DNA from: Dryococelus australis
Lineage: Eukaryota; Arthropoda; Insecta; Phasmatodea; Phasmatidae
Direction: 5' to 3'
Length of the DNA: 64,000 nucleotides
Assembly: GCA_029891345.1 (NCBI GenBank)
Contig: CM056993.1
Span: 110,103,800 to 110,167,799 of the forward strand
Positions 34,130-45,130 of this stretch are shown here, in pieces. How positions within the stretch are numbered: the stretch's first letter is position 1; the number at the start of each line of letters is the position of its first letter. The notes below the pieces were generated by a model, which was not told the DNA's origin, ran no database searches, and was given only the letters and a program-made list of their open reading frames with translations. A program made the position numbers and the translations under genes.

Positions 34130-34985
34130 GAGCACCTAGATCCTCGGCCAGGCGCAGGTGTGGCGGTTTGCTGCTGAAACTTGGCCCTAGATCCTCAGGC
34201 TGGGCAGCTGTCGGTCGATCGCAACAAGATGGTGGGCGGCGGCCGTCCGCCCGCCGCCACTGCTGTCGTTACAGGAGGGCCAGTTCTCTTCCTAACAGCG
34301 GCCCAGCATTGGGAAAACATGCTGATAGATGCAATTCATGTCAATGTGTTAAATTTATACTAAATGTAGGCGGCGTGTTGGCCTTTGCACTGGCACGATG
34401 AGGCGCGGCAATGTTTACAGGAATGTAAATATTTAGTGTGGTATACTTGAATAATAAGTATCCTAAATTTTCCATTTAAAACTTTTGACGTTCCCTATAC
34501 ACGCACATGGCCTCACTCGCCATAATATGGTACCGGTAACATAAGAACACAATTTATTTGCACACACTTATCTTTATTCACTTTACACATAAAATTGACT
34601 TCACAAGAAAAAAACCAATTGCCCACCATAAAACATTAGCATATTACATAGGTGTGGATGCACACAAAATTAAAAATAATAAAAAAGGTCATTGAATTAA
34701 ATTTGTAGTTATCGTACATACACTGATTAAGTAACTAGTCTATGTGTAATGTGCCGCTGTTTTTACGGCAAAAAAGGGGGGATAATGGAAGCGAAAAAAG
34801 ACAAAGGGAGGGTAAGGCAGAGGCGATGGCATGTGACTAGGACAAAGAATCCTTACTGATCTGGCCTGTACCTCCCCCCCCCCCCTTCGCGGTACCATGG
34901 ACAATACACCAGTGTCCCCTTCTGGCATTAAGTAATGTATTGCTTCATGCTGCTTGGGACAACCAATGTCAAAGTCTATTATGGT
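34130..34985. repeat. Copies of the 24.3 kb TIR family inside pogo-2
   Basis: Bases 34130-34550 (AACAGCGGCCCAGCATTGGG, ACATGCTGATAGATG, CAATGTTTAC, CACGCACATGGCC) align with 43140-43440 and, in part, 25260-25430. Bases 34840-34960 (ACAAAGAATCCTTACTGA, CTTCTGGCATTA, TATTGCTTCA) align with 51080-51160. A 12-base poly-C is at 34874-34885. Confidence 0.7.
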
Positions 34986-34988
34986 AAA

Positions 34989-35221
34989 GGCCATTCACGG
35001 TAAAGTGAGCACTTTTGAAAGCCCTCTCATTTGGAATAATAGTCGATAAGTATGCTTTATGTTAGCCTTAGACGTTAACTTCCGAGTGCGGTGGAATATA
35101 CACACTGTGTTTATTACTTACATGGCAATATTTATTTAAAAATATGTTTAAAGGATGAAAAAATGGTTGAAAGGAAAAAGTAACCAGGCCATCAAAAGTG
35201 CTCACTTTACAGTGAACAGCC
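34989..35221. mobile_element. Short MITE, 233 bp, with ~33-bp TIRs
   Basis: Left arm GGCCATTCACGGTAAAGTGA then GCACTTTTGA; the right arm reverse complement is GGCTGTTCACTGTAAAGTGA then GCACTTTTGA. Near-perfect inverted repeats around a 170-bp AT-rich centre. A single related end occurs at 43922-43952 (GGCTGCTCACGATAAAATGA). The target duplication is not clear. Confidence 0.85.
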
Positions 35222-35509
35222 TATAGCTTGAGAAATGCGCGACCACGAACATCAGTAAGGGCTAGTCTTCCATAGACTGAAAACTGTGGATAAAAGAAAC
35301 TAGTACCGCCCATTGGAGAAAACGTCTACAAAACAATTCCGCGCATAACTGAAACCGCGGTTCAAGATACCGCGGTTGGTGAGGGATTACTGTATCTATT
35401 TTTAGACGTGACTCAGATTTTCGACCTAAACTTTTCACGGTTTCTCGGGATTGGTTGGTAATAGAGAGGTGGTCGTAATAAATGGGATCGTAACGGATGG
35501 ATATTACTG

Positions 35510-37895
35510 TAGACTTTCCAGTACAGCGTCTTGAGGCCATCATACGGATGACACATCTTAAGAAAAAACATCTCCTGCAGAAAGATCTGTAATCGACCTG
35601 CAGGACACCCACTCTTGCACAAAGGAAAAATGAAAGAGAGTTTTCTTCTGCCAACTAGAATGTAAAATTGGTTGTTGGTTCATAGTTAATAGAGAACTTG
35701 TAAAATGGCAGTGAGTCAAGAGTAGGCCAGTTCTTTAACAGCTTATTAAAAATTATGTTTAAATTGAGTTGTAGCAATTTTTGCGTAGGAAAAAAACTAA
35801 ACAGGTTAACTGTGAACCAATTGTAAAACTGTTTGTCAAGTACTTTTTGTTATGGACAGTACAGCATATGTATAGAAAAAAATGGCTGCACTCTGCAGTA
35901 ATTTAGGTAAGCTGAAGAGGCTTCAATAATAATTATGTGAGTGGATACTGGAGTGGTGATGACAAGATAGTTTTCTACAGACTAGTAATGGATCGTAAAT
36001 GTAATGTATGAAACATTTATTGTTCTTGCCATTTAAAAAAATCAAATGTCATTTATGTACTGAACATAAGGTAAAAATATAAGTAACTAAACTAATATTT
36101 ATACATTGTTAAAATATGTTTAACATTAGTGGAAATAAATATTTATGGTTGTGGTAAAATTTTGTGGACCATTAAGATCAATAGATCCTAGCTGTGCCTA
36201 GGTCATAATGGTGTCTGCAGACATATGTGAGATATGACGAGATATGTGCACAAGTAAATATAATGTAATTTATATAGATATATAAATTGTGTTAATTTCT
36301 TACTGTGGTGATGTGGCTTGGTATAGTTGTGTAACTTTGGGTTTAACAGTGACTATTTACCATGTGTAATCTTTTTGTATATAGCTCCTCCTCCCATTTG
36401 AGACAGCTAATGTTCATTGTATAATACCATTTACAATTTTTAACTGATGGACCAGTGAGAAAGCAGCAACTGAAAAATGTATTTCTATGTGCTGATGAGT
36501 TGGCAATGTTTAGTTTTATAAAACTGCTGTATAGCTTTGTGTTATTGCCACGTCTTTCTTCACGTTTACAGTTTCAAGGCTGTCCAGTAGACAGTAGTTT
36601 AGTTTACGTGCTTGATTTTAAGTTATAAAGTATGCAAAGGGAAACATGAAGAAAAGTGCAGTAAAACACACTTAGCATTGATTTGCAAAAATGTGCATAT
36701 GTGGTGCCAACACGATGAAACAGGGAATGAAGGAAAAAGCAAACTACTTGTGTAAGATTTTAATAAGCAGTACCTTGTATATAGAAGATTTAAACTGACA
36801 GTCTTTTAGTGACAACTTTCTATGAAGGTGATTTATTGTTAGATTAGATTTTTTGGCAAAAATAAAATAAAATAAAATAATGCTATAGTTGTCAGTTTGA
36901 TGAAAGTGCAGGTTACATAATTTGTTTTTAAAATTAGAATTGCAGTAGAACACTGAATGCAGACAGTTATAATATTTACTTGTGAAGCCACTGAATGTCT
37001 TATTAATGTTAACTGTTTTGACAGAAGTTGTCTTTTCCCCGTTGCAATAACTTGATACCAGCAGTGAGTTGATGATGCACTGGCTTGAGTATTCCTCTAG
37101 AGACTACAGAAACAAAACGGAAGTTTTAGTCTATGGACTGGGCCATGTTTGCAGAGCTGGGAATTCTACAATCCTCCTTATGGCAGAAGGAAGTACAGGG
37201 TACAATGCCATCTTAAGAGTGTGGCTGTAGTCAGCAGCTGGGTATGAGGCACCCAGCCATCACGCTAACCCTCACACTGATGTTTTGATGGAAAATACCT
37301 TGGAACTGTATACCAGAGATGTCTTGAGTTAGGTACAGAAAGTACAGAGTTCCATGTTGAGCCAAGGGTACATGCCCTGACCTATCAGAGCGTATAATTT
37401 GGGTAGTGTGGATTGTCAGCTTTTACCTGGCCTGACTGGAGTTGGGATATCGGAATAAATGTGGGTACTCAGTTATGCAACTTCGGAGATATTGCATTAC
37501 TTAGGGGATAGAATTAACTAAGAGTAAAAAAGAATTACTATTTTAAAGGGTGTTGTGGGTTTCCTGTAGGCACAGGCACGACCCTAGGTAAATGTACAGT
37601 AATGTAGTAATGTAGCAATGTGAAGGAGGAAAGGTTCTGGCATGGTCCATCCAACAAAGAACTGACTCCTGAGACTGGTGTCTCGAGTTAAACCCCTGCC
37701 GGAGTGCAATAAATTGGTTAGCATCTCTAGCGATGTTACCAGATGGAAAGTAACGCTTCACTATTGACAGCTCTGAGGCATATAGCAGCTCGTGGAGATT
37801 ATCCACTGATCTTCCTTGGGTAGAGTTGAGTTACCAGCTAGTGCCTTCAATCTTGCATCTTTCCCTATGCAAGGCTTCTGCAGCTCTCTGTAAGT
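35510..37895. other. AT-rich, then mixed DNA, no gene seen
   Basis: 35510-37020 is AT-rich without sustained frames. 37020-37895 is GC-richer and may hold the U3 start of the following LTR, but no boundary can be set because the second copy (56 kb) has diverged there. Confidence 0.4.
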
Positions 37896-37899
37896 GGCG

Positions 37900-39045
37900 C
37901 ACCTAGCTTGTAGTCAGTCATGGACGGTGACCCTGCGTGCTTGTTAAGTCTTGGGAGCCTTGGAGAAAGGTTCTCTCCCTTTGCCACAGTGGTGCTAGAG
38001 GGTAACATTACAATCCATCACTGGACACCAAACATTGACAAAGACGAGAGCACCTTAGTGGGATGTGGTTGCAATTCTCTCTCCCTCCCCCTCCATATCC
38101 TGCAAACCCACACTGGACTTGGGAGTGGTATAAATAGGACCTGCAGTCCTGAGGTCCACTTGGCCGAGAGTTACTCTGCCTGAGAACCACCAGACTTCAC
38201 ATCTCGCCTTCACAGAATGTTACGCTGGCAGAAGAACTACTGACTCTTTCAAGATGCATTAGTCTTACACTGCTCAGTCAAGGGCCCTGCTCTGCACGAC
38301 ACTGCTGTGCTGCCCATCAGCATACTGAAGCCCCCGTGCTTCCAGCTACCTTGTAGTTTACTCTCAGCTATCACAAGTGTGAGTATTGCAGTCTTGGCAT
38401 TGCCCTCACCCTCTGCACTGCCGTGTCTTCAAAGACATAAATAACTATACTAGTTGGCAACTTGGGACCGATCCTTTAGGCCTCAGTCAGGGTACAGACT
38501 AGTTTATGTGTGATTTAATTGAGCAATCAATAAAACAAGCATAAATTGGAATTGGTCGAGTTATCTCTCCAGCACTCTGTATTCCTACACCTAGCCCTTT
38601 CTATTTCCGGTTCATCACCTGTCCTGTTAAGGCACTTTTAGGGCTTTCCACGAGTTGATGCCTTGCTCATTTTCTCTCCTATTGATAACTGTTTCGAAGT
38701 GCAGCTTAGGAAGCTTCCTTTCCTGGGCCTCATTCTACATTCCAGTAAGTGCCAGGGTCAGACCGCAATGTTCCGCGCTCCAAGTTTCTTGCTTGGGAAC
38801 GATAGCCCAATTCCCAACTGGAGTCCTGCTCTTCATGATACCTGGGTCTGATCATGATGTTCTGCACGTTACGGAGTCGCAGGAGTGGATGCGTTTGCCG
38901 TCTACTGTAACCTCCAGCTTGGACCAGATCGTGATATTCTGCATGCCAAGTCTCCGAGTCGAAGACCAGTAATACAGGCCTCCCACCTCACTTGACCTTG
39001 CATCCCTCATTTCATCGGGCCGTGGCTACCGCTTACTAGCCACCC
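37900..39045 (+). repeat. Ty3/gypsy-3 LTR (copy A), approximate limits
   Basis: Inverted counterpart lies at about 55490-56650. Both copies share TATAAATAGGACC (TATA box at 38129-38136; 56550-56557 on the minus strand), GCAGTCCT 15 bp downstream, and a polyadenylation signal AATAAA (38529-38534; 56137-56142 minus) after GACCGATCCT and GGCCTCAGTC. TATA box, R-like interval and polyA signal in order define U3-R-U5. LTR promoter function is inferred. The right end is set by the point where leader similarity begins. Confidence 0.75.
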
Positions 39046-39360
39046 ACTATCAACCTAATTGGCAAAGCTGGCAAACTAGGGTTAACTCAGACTGGGGTAT
39101 GAAGGGAAAGCGGCCCAGTTGACAACCAGGTATTATACTGGAAGAAAGAGGAGGTTGCGCTTCAAAGAGGGCCAACCACCTGCTTAGCAAGGTCAACTCC
39201 TAAACTCCTCTGGCACATACCATGTGCAGTGTTTTGGCTGCCGCCGAAGAAGAAATCTACCTTTGTCCGGCCAGCTAACGTTGCCAGGGTAGTCGGGGCC
39301 ATTAACATCACACCAGCTTACATTACAACCAGGGCACCAACTCGCCCATAGTTCGGCTGC
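39046..39360 (+). mobile_element. Ty3/gypsy-3 (copy A) leader
   Basis: Untranslated leader between LTR and gag. GTTGACAACCAGG (39118-39130), AAGAAAGAGGAGGTTGCGC and GCTGCCGCCGAAGAAGA (about 39236) are matched on the minus strand of copy B at 55335-55480. The primer-binding site could not be assigned to a tRNA with confidence. Confidence 0.65.
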
Positions 39361-40700
39361 ATGCCACCCAAAGTTCAACGCACAATCATTGATGTGGCCA
39401 AAGCCAACAAACAGGCACCAGGAAAAATCCCGTTCAAGCGATGACCATGTCTTCACCATTGTCCAGTGGGAAGGAGGGTGAAAGTACCTCGGCCTTGCCC
39501 TTAGTGGTATTTGCTGTTGGAGGGCAAGTGATGAGGCGACAAGCTTCTTTTTTGATGCCCAATGTGAAGCAATTGGAGAAATATGGGCCATTTGCCACCT
39601 TTTCCCAGGTTGGAAAGCACCTGAGAAAAGCCATTTTGGGCCCCCACAGAACAACCAATGACTTTATTTTGGGGAGTCAACTCAAAACACCCTGTGGTGC
39701 CCAATTATGCATCAATGGCACAGGAATGGCCACATCAAAAGAATGATGCGCGTGCGCACACACACAGGCAGTGACGATGCTGCCAAATAGACTGTCTGGG
39801 AAGGGGCATATTTCAGGTAGCCTGCCACGAGTGCCCTCGCACGTATCACAACCTTTGTCTTGGATGGCAAGACCAAGCCAAAGATCTGCATGGTCTCTAC
39901 TTCCACTGCCCGACCTGCAGAATGACACCTAAGCAGGTGCTGCCTAGAATCGAAAGTGTGCCACAAAAACGCCTTCCATTACCAGAGTACTCAGGGAAGA
40001 TCCCCACAAGTTTCTGCAAGCTTGCCAGAATTTAAAAGGACACACCTACCCAAAGCCTTGTGAGTCGTCAAGGTGAAGCCGAAAAATGGTGGGAAAAGTA
40101 CGGAGAGTTCATCACCACCTGGGAGGAACTGTTCAAAAGGATCAGGACCCCGAATGGTCGTACAACTGACAAATGAGTTTTATGCTCCAGCCCAAAGAGA
40201 AAACGAGGCAGAATTCTTCATCAGGCATACAGCCTTGTTTTTCCAATGAGTACATCCAGGCCATGATGAACTTGATGCCATCAAACTTATCACCAGGCTT
40301 TTACAGAAATACGCTCACATCTCCACAACCCTGAACCAGTGGCACTTGAACTAGTGAGGAGGGAATGTATTCGAGAAACAAACTTGGTGGTCATCCACAA
40401 GTCCCACGCTAAAGCTAAGCCCACACGAGCTCCAGCAGGAAACAGCAGTCGTCAAGACCCGTCGCAGCACCACCAACTATACTGCAGAAGTGCTGGCATT
40501 GTCCTGCCCAACACTTTCACAGAGACTGACTTATCCTACGTCAGAAGCTCCAAAATGGGCGGTTAGGACCGGCCCAAGCACTGGCAGCCAAGTAAAAGGA
40601 GGAGCCGGAAAACACAGAGAAAAGCCCTAGTAAGCAGGAAAACGCACAGGTCCGGGGCACCGACGAAGTAGGAGAGGCCCTACACATCACCTTTATACAA
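39361..40700 (+). pseudogene. Ty3/gypsy-3 (copy A) gag (frameshifted)
   Basis: The ATG at 39361 opens M-P-P-K-V-Q-R-T-I-I-D-V and stops at codon 28; copy B has the equivalent start. Capsid sequence reappears from about 40060 as E-K-W-W-E-K-Y-G-E-F-I-T-T-W-E-E-L-F-K-R-I-R and, in another frame, N-E-F-Y-A-P-A-Q-R-E-N-E-A-E-F-F-I-R (about 40167-40225). The zinc knuckle at about 40490-40527 reads C-W-H-C-P-A-Q-H-F-H-R-D-stop: the last cysteine codon is now a stop. Domain order matches Ty3/gypsy Gag. It is related to but distinct from gypsy-1/-2. Confidence 0.75.
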
Positions 40701-40779
40701 GTAAAAACAATACTCCTAAGTAAGTCAGAACAACTAGGTATGCCAACGCATTCAGTCAGGAGTACCAAAACAAAATACT

Positions 40780-41345
40780 GCCTATCTGCGATACCAGAAT
40801 TTATATGACTCAGAAGGGAGCTCGGCTGCCAGTGGAGGGAAGCCTAGCATTATCCCTATTGTTCGCAGATGTGGTGATACCAACATACTTTCATGTAGTC
40901 AAAAATCTCGGTGAAGAGATGATCTTAGGACAGCCCTAGTTGTCTGCACTGCCAGCAGGGGCTAGTCTACCTAGGCGCAACTAAAATGAGGTCAGTAACT
41001 TATCAGAAGTTTGCTGAGCCTGAACTACACCAACCCATCACCAATTGCAAGAGGCAGTGAACCAGCCAACTTAGATTATGAATCACCGTGTATTTGAACT
41101 ACATCTCCCACAATATATATTTGACCAGCACTCTGGTAATCCACAACCGAACCGGGCGAGGTCTCCGCCACATGCAAGGCCATAATAGAACAGCAGATTG
41201 AGGAGACGAAACAGCTAGACATCATTGCACCCTCAGATTCGGCCTACAATGCCAGAATAGTCTTGGTAGCCAAGAAGGATGGCTCACTAGATTCTGTGTC
41301 GACTGCTACGATCTGAATCATATCACTCAACCATTTAACTCCCTG
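40780..41345 (+). pseudogene. Ty3/gypsy-3 (copy A) protease end and RT N-terminus, cut at ~41,345
   Basis: The protease end reads L-G-E-E-M-I-L-G-Q-P at about 40910-40940. RT begins at about 41170 with A-I-I-E-Q-Q-I-E-E-T-K-Q-L-D-I-I-A-P-S-D-S-A-Y-N-A, V-L-V-A-K-K-D-G-S-L (41261-41290) and F-C-V-D-C-Y-D-L-N-H-I-T-Q-P-F-N (41293-41340). All similarity then stops before the first catalytic aspartate, and minus-strand RNase H of a gypsy element begins at once. No plus-strand continuation exists, so the break is a rearrangement rather than gradual decay. Confidence 0.8.
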
Positions 41346-42090
41346 AGACTTGGCACTCACTAAATATGCTTGGCATCTGTCTGCAGGATCAGTGGTAGGT
41401 TGGGGAAGGGCCGATAAAGCACGTAGGGTTGCGCAAACTGGTACTGGAGCTTCTGAAAAGTTCTCTCTTCTTTCTCTGTTCACTTCCAGGTTTGTTCCTT
41501 TCGTAGGTTATTTAATGGTAACAAATTCGGCGGTATTTGGTATGATATCTCTAAGCCAGTTGCAGAGCACCAGTAATTTCTGCAGTTGCTGCTTGTTTCA
41601 TGGAGGAACATTTTCAGCTATGGCTTGTATCTGCTGGTTTGGGCGAAATTGCATTCTGGTGCGACTCGGTGTCCCAGAAAGTCGATTTCGGTCTAGTCAA
41701 AATGACATTCGGATAGGCGGCATGTGAGGCTGTGGATTTCAAATCTCTTCAAGACTATTGGAAAATGTTATGACCATCCAGGTAGTCATATTAAAACTCA
41801 ACAATGTAGCCCATTAGGACTGAAGCAACCATGAGGGGTTGGAATGTTGCAGAAGCATTCTCGAAGCCAAATGGCAATACCTTGAACTGATATGCCGATC
41901 TGTTAGGTGCTGTATACGTAGTTTAAGGCTTTGACTGCAGGTGGGTGCAGATTTGCCAGCACCCACATCTCATGTCAATCATGCTGAAAATTCAAGCTTA
42001 GTGTAGTGTTTGATGCATCTTCGAAGGGATCAGTGCTCAATATCGTCTTATTAACAGGTTCCAAACTTCAGAAAGATGTAAATATGCTGT
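41346..42090 (-). pseudogene. Ty3/gypsy RT-RNase H fragment, opposite orientation
   Basis: On the minus strand, from 42050 downward: D-M-R-C-G-C-W-Q-I (corresponding to L-x-S-G-Y-W-Q-I), V-L-P-F-G-F-E-N-A-S-A-T-F-Q-P-L-M (about 41882-41832), a decayed Y-x-D-D region (Y-D-Y-L-D-G-H-N, about 41795-41770), L-C-N-W-L-R-D-I-I-P-N-T-A-E-F (about 41570-41520) and Y-R-P-F-P-N-L-P-L-I-L-Q-T-D-A (about 41425-41380), the start of RNase H. It contains the RT part missing from the plus-strand copy. Numerous shifts and stops. Confidence 0.8.
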
Positions 42091-42810
42091 TGTAATCCCG
42101 ACTACATAATTTGTTCAAAGCAGGTATTGGACAAATGTATTGCCAGATTCAGATACACCCCTCGGAAGTGGGATTTCCAACATACTGTAATAGCCCGATA
42201 CAACGTGGCTGTTGGGGGACATAACTCAGACCCGCGTTATTCTGGGAGTGACCGAGTACAGTAGCAAAAAAAAAAAGTGTTCAAATGTAACGTGGCACCT
42301 ATCTGTCAAACACAGAGTAAGTGTTGTTAATTACCACCATAACTGGTAAAACGTTTATTCCCTTGCTATCGGAACTTTATTTTTGTCTGCATCACTGGAC
42401 TTGACAGCACCCAAGCGAGAGAAACATGTTGTGATGAAGGACATGCATTCAAGCAAAAATAACTAACAATGCTGCATTTCCCAGGCAAATATGTACTTAT
42501 TCCACCAAGGGCGGTGTTAGCTGTGAGTTGTTTGTCATGTGGGTTGAAGAAGGCCCCCTCCCCGACACCGGGCTTAGTTGGAAGGGTTTAGAATGAGAAA
42601 CTAAGCTCCTGTCCAAAGGTCGAATGCATGTTTGCACTGCAGATGGGATCTATCAGTACCTCACATGTTGTGAAACATGTCACTTGCTTGTCTGATTTGC
42701 ATGTTACGATGCAAAACTAAAACAACAAAAAAAAAATCGAATTATTTGTGGTATGCAAAGAAAGACAGCTTTTCTGCATTAACCCTTTTCCACAATAGCT
42801 CATCTGCTCT

Positions 42811-43112
42811 GATTTTTTTTTTTTTTTTTTCGAAAGAGAGACCTTATAGCCGGTATATATACATTATAATTATACTGTCTACATCATAATTATGATGAAT
42901 ACGTAAAGCTATACCCCGTAGGAGATTAATTATAGGCCCGTAAATGACTTCTAGCATTAATTTTGTGGCACACCTCAAATTTCAGATTTTTTTTTTTTTT
43001 TTTTTTCCAAAATAAGAGAACATACCACATAGCCGGCACATATACATATAATCGATGTGTCTACATAATAATTATAATGATTATGTAGAGCTATATCTCG
43101 TAAGAGATTGAC
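42811..43112. repeat. Tandem duplication, period 174 bp
   Basis: Each unit begins with a poly-T run (42813-42830 and 42987-43006), then ATAGCCGGxAxATATACAT, CTACATxATAATTAT and AGCTATAxCxCGTAxGAGATT. The second unit is truncated at about 43112, where the 24.3 kb family copy begins. Confidence 0.85.
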
Positions 43113-43139
43113 GCAGCAGCTTGCTGTTGTCGCTCGTGC

Positions 43140-43440
43140 CTAGATCATCGGGGCTCCACTGCCACAGGACCGGTTCAATTCGTAACAGCGGCCCGGTATT
43201 GGGAAACATGCTGATAGATGGGATTTGCGTCAATGTGTGAATTTATACGAAATTTTGGCGACGCATTGGTCTCTGCACCGGCACAATGAGGCCTGGCAAT
43301 GTTTACGGAATATTAAAATTTAGTGTGGTCTACTTGAAATATTAATTACCTGGAATTTTTCATCAAAAAATTCTGATGTGGCGTATACACGTACACGGCC
43401 TTATTCGCTGATATGGTAATATAAGAACACATTTATTTGC
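43140..43440. repeat. Copy of the 24.3 kb TIR family right half
   Basis: Direct match to 34130-34550 (AACAGCGGCCCGGTATTGGG, AACATGCTGATAGATG, GGCAATGTTTACGG, CACGTACACGGCC) and to the end of the element at 25260-25430 (TACTTGAAATATTAATTA). Confidence 0.75.
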
Positions 43441-43663
43441 ATATACGGAAAACCATACAATATTGGATGTAATGAATCAGTAAAATAGATCTCTGCGTTG
43501 AAAGGAGGGAGAACGCACGCCCGCTCCCTCCACCACTTACATCAACATCCTCAACTCACGACCACACGCCTACCTGACCGTACACTTCCCGCTTATTTAA
43601 TCAGGCCGGGGGACAAATTGCCCTGCGATGTAACCGAATATGCGGTATACCGGGCTTCCACTG

Positions 43664-44324
43664 TATTGTGTGGGGGGTTTTGCGACGATGGTGTCATTCT
43701 AGATTTCAGATTGAAAACTGTGACGTACAAGGTTGCTACAGCACCTTACGTACCCCTTCGGACTTTGCAGTGATTAACTGATGTTATGAGAATTTTCCTT
43801 TGACATCAAAGGTCTTTCCATCAGATGCGGCCACAGGTTCCCATTCAGTTCAATTTGCCCTAGAAATTCCGCAAGATTGTGTTGCCATACCTGCCAAAGG
43901 GGGTTTTACACAGTGAAAATTTTTTTAGTGGCTGCTCACGATAAAATGAGCACTTTTGGAATCAACCCTACAAAAAAAGTTACGACCCCTGCCTGCACAT
44001 ATTTTAACAGGTGCACTGAGTGGCATGTACTCAGTAAAGTTGTAGCGATGGATGGAAAGTAGTTCCACATTGGAACGTCTAATAAAAAGTGTTCGGTTCA
44101 ATAACAAATTGAGATAACTTAAATTATTGCTTTCGTGTTCTGGCTTTTTAATGCATCAAAGAGTAAAAATGAGCAGATTTGTAAAATATTTACTCCTAAA
44201 AAATTTGCAGTGTCACTTGACCGACGCATGGATACAGTGAAGAGGTCCGTGGCAATGGTAATTTTACATAAGGCGGAAGAACATGCATACAAATATATCT
44301 TAAGCAGGGCTTTCAAAAGTGTCA
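43664..44324. other. No gene recognised
   Basis: Contains one MITE end at 43922-43952 (see 34989-35221). A plus-strand frame 44135-44320 leads into the BEL element but carries no motif I recognise. Confidence 0.4.
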
Positions 44325-45130
44325 GATTTATTGGGATGATTTCCACCAGTAGACGTAGTTCAACGGTGGATCATTTCAACCATGAACGTCTGCTGTTGTC
44401 TGTTGCCATTACTAGACTGGTTCGAGGGTCCACAGGTTGTTCATACCAGTTTCTTGCATTATCCAATAGCTCAGAAATAGGATATGCTGATGCCATCTAT
44501 TTGCATGCGAGTGCACCAGGGACAGACATAACTACCTACCTAATGGCTGCCAAATCAAAGTGATCCCAGCTAAAGTTGTGGCCTGGGCTGACTCGCAAAT
44601 GGTGCTTGCATGGTTGAAATCATTGCCTTCCCAACTATTTGTTGCTAACTAGGTAAGTGGGATCCAGTCCCTCATCCCCTTGGAATGTTGGAAAAACATC
44701 AGGTCAGGGGACAACCCTGCTGCCTGCACAACTGATTTCTAACCTTTTTGGAGTAGTAAGGATCACCATGCTTGAAGGGGAAAAAAAAAAAAAACCTTTC
44801 GATCCTGCTGTGCTTCAAGAGCAAGAGGTTCACACACTGGTGGTCATTCAGTCAGACGATCTAGCAGCTCTGATCACTCGGTTTAGTACTTTGGCCAAAC
44901 TTCTAGATATGACTGCACATCACCTTTATTTCAGCCATAACAGTAGGGCTACACAGGTGTCTTGTTTGGCTGGAAACTTAAGTCCTGCAGAGTTGGCTAA
45001 GGCAATGCAGCTGTCTCTTTGCCATGTCAAGTCAGTTGCCTTCAAGAATGTTTTTCTTCCCCCCACCCTGCTCTTTGGAAAGCCTGTATCTCTCCACAGA
45101 TTGAGAAGTTTGCCCCCTTTCATAACAGTT
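44325..45130 (+). pseudogene. BEL/Pao RNase H and connection region
   Basis: Pol relic of a BEL/Pao LTR element. Starting with Y-W-D-D-F (about 44330) and S-N-S-S-E-I-G-Y-A-D-A-I-Y-L-H (about 44463-44508), where the family has C-D-A-S, so the first RNase H aspartate is now asparagine. Then A-A-K-S-K, V-V-A-W-A-D-S-Q-M-V-L-A-W-L-K (about 44578-44620), S-G-D-N-P-A-D-C and I-T-R-F-S-T-L-A-K-L-L, and G-N-L-S-P-A-E-L-A-K-A-M (about 44972-45007). This order is specific to BEL/Pao. RT and everything upstream are missing. Frameshifts at about 44560 and 44700. Confidence 0.82.

Larger units (their letters stand above)
33660..35509. mobile_element. pogo/Tigger-like element 2, 1,850 bp
   Basis: TA-flanked ends: left CAGTAGAACCTCTCTATTAC and GATCC; right, reverse complemented, CAGTAATATCCATCCGTTAC and GATCC. 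Near the right end GGTCGTAATAAA and CTCTCTATT motifs also match the left end. Carries no transposase; its interior is a mosaic of copies of the 24.3 kb TIR family (34130-34550 and 34600-34985) and a small nested MITE (34989-35221). Confidence 0.7.
42185..43663. mobile_element. pogo/Tigger-like element 3, 1,479 bp
   Basis: TA flanks both ends. Left CTGTAATAGCCCGATACAAC; right, reverse complemented, CAGTGGAAGCCCGGTATACC: 14 of the first 21 positions match, with AGCCCG shared. No transposase inside. The interior has a 174-bp tandem duplication and a copy of the 24.3 kb TIR family. Moderate confidence because the termini have diverged. Confidence 0.6.

Noticed and set aside
35262-35654. 130-codon minus-strand frame
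   Set aside because: Crosses the right terminus of pogo-2 into unrelated DNA; no motif.
39193-39654. 153-codon minus-strand frame
   Set aside because: Antisense to the gypsy-3 leader and gag start, which are matched by copy B on the other strand.
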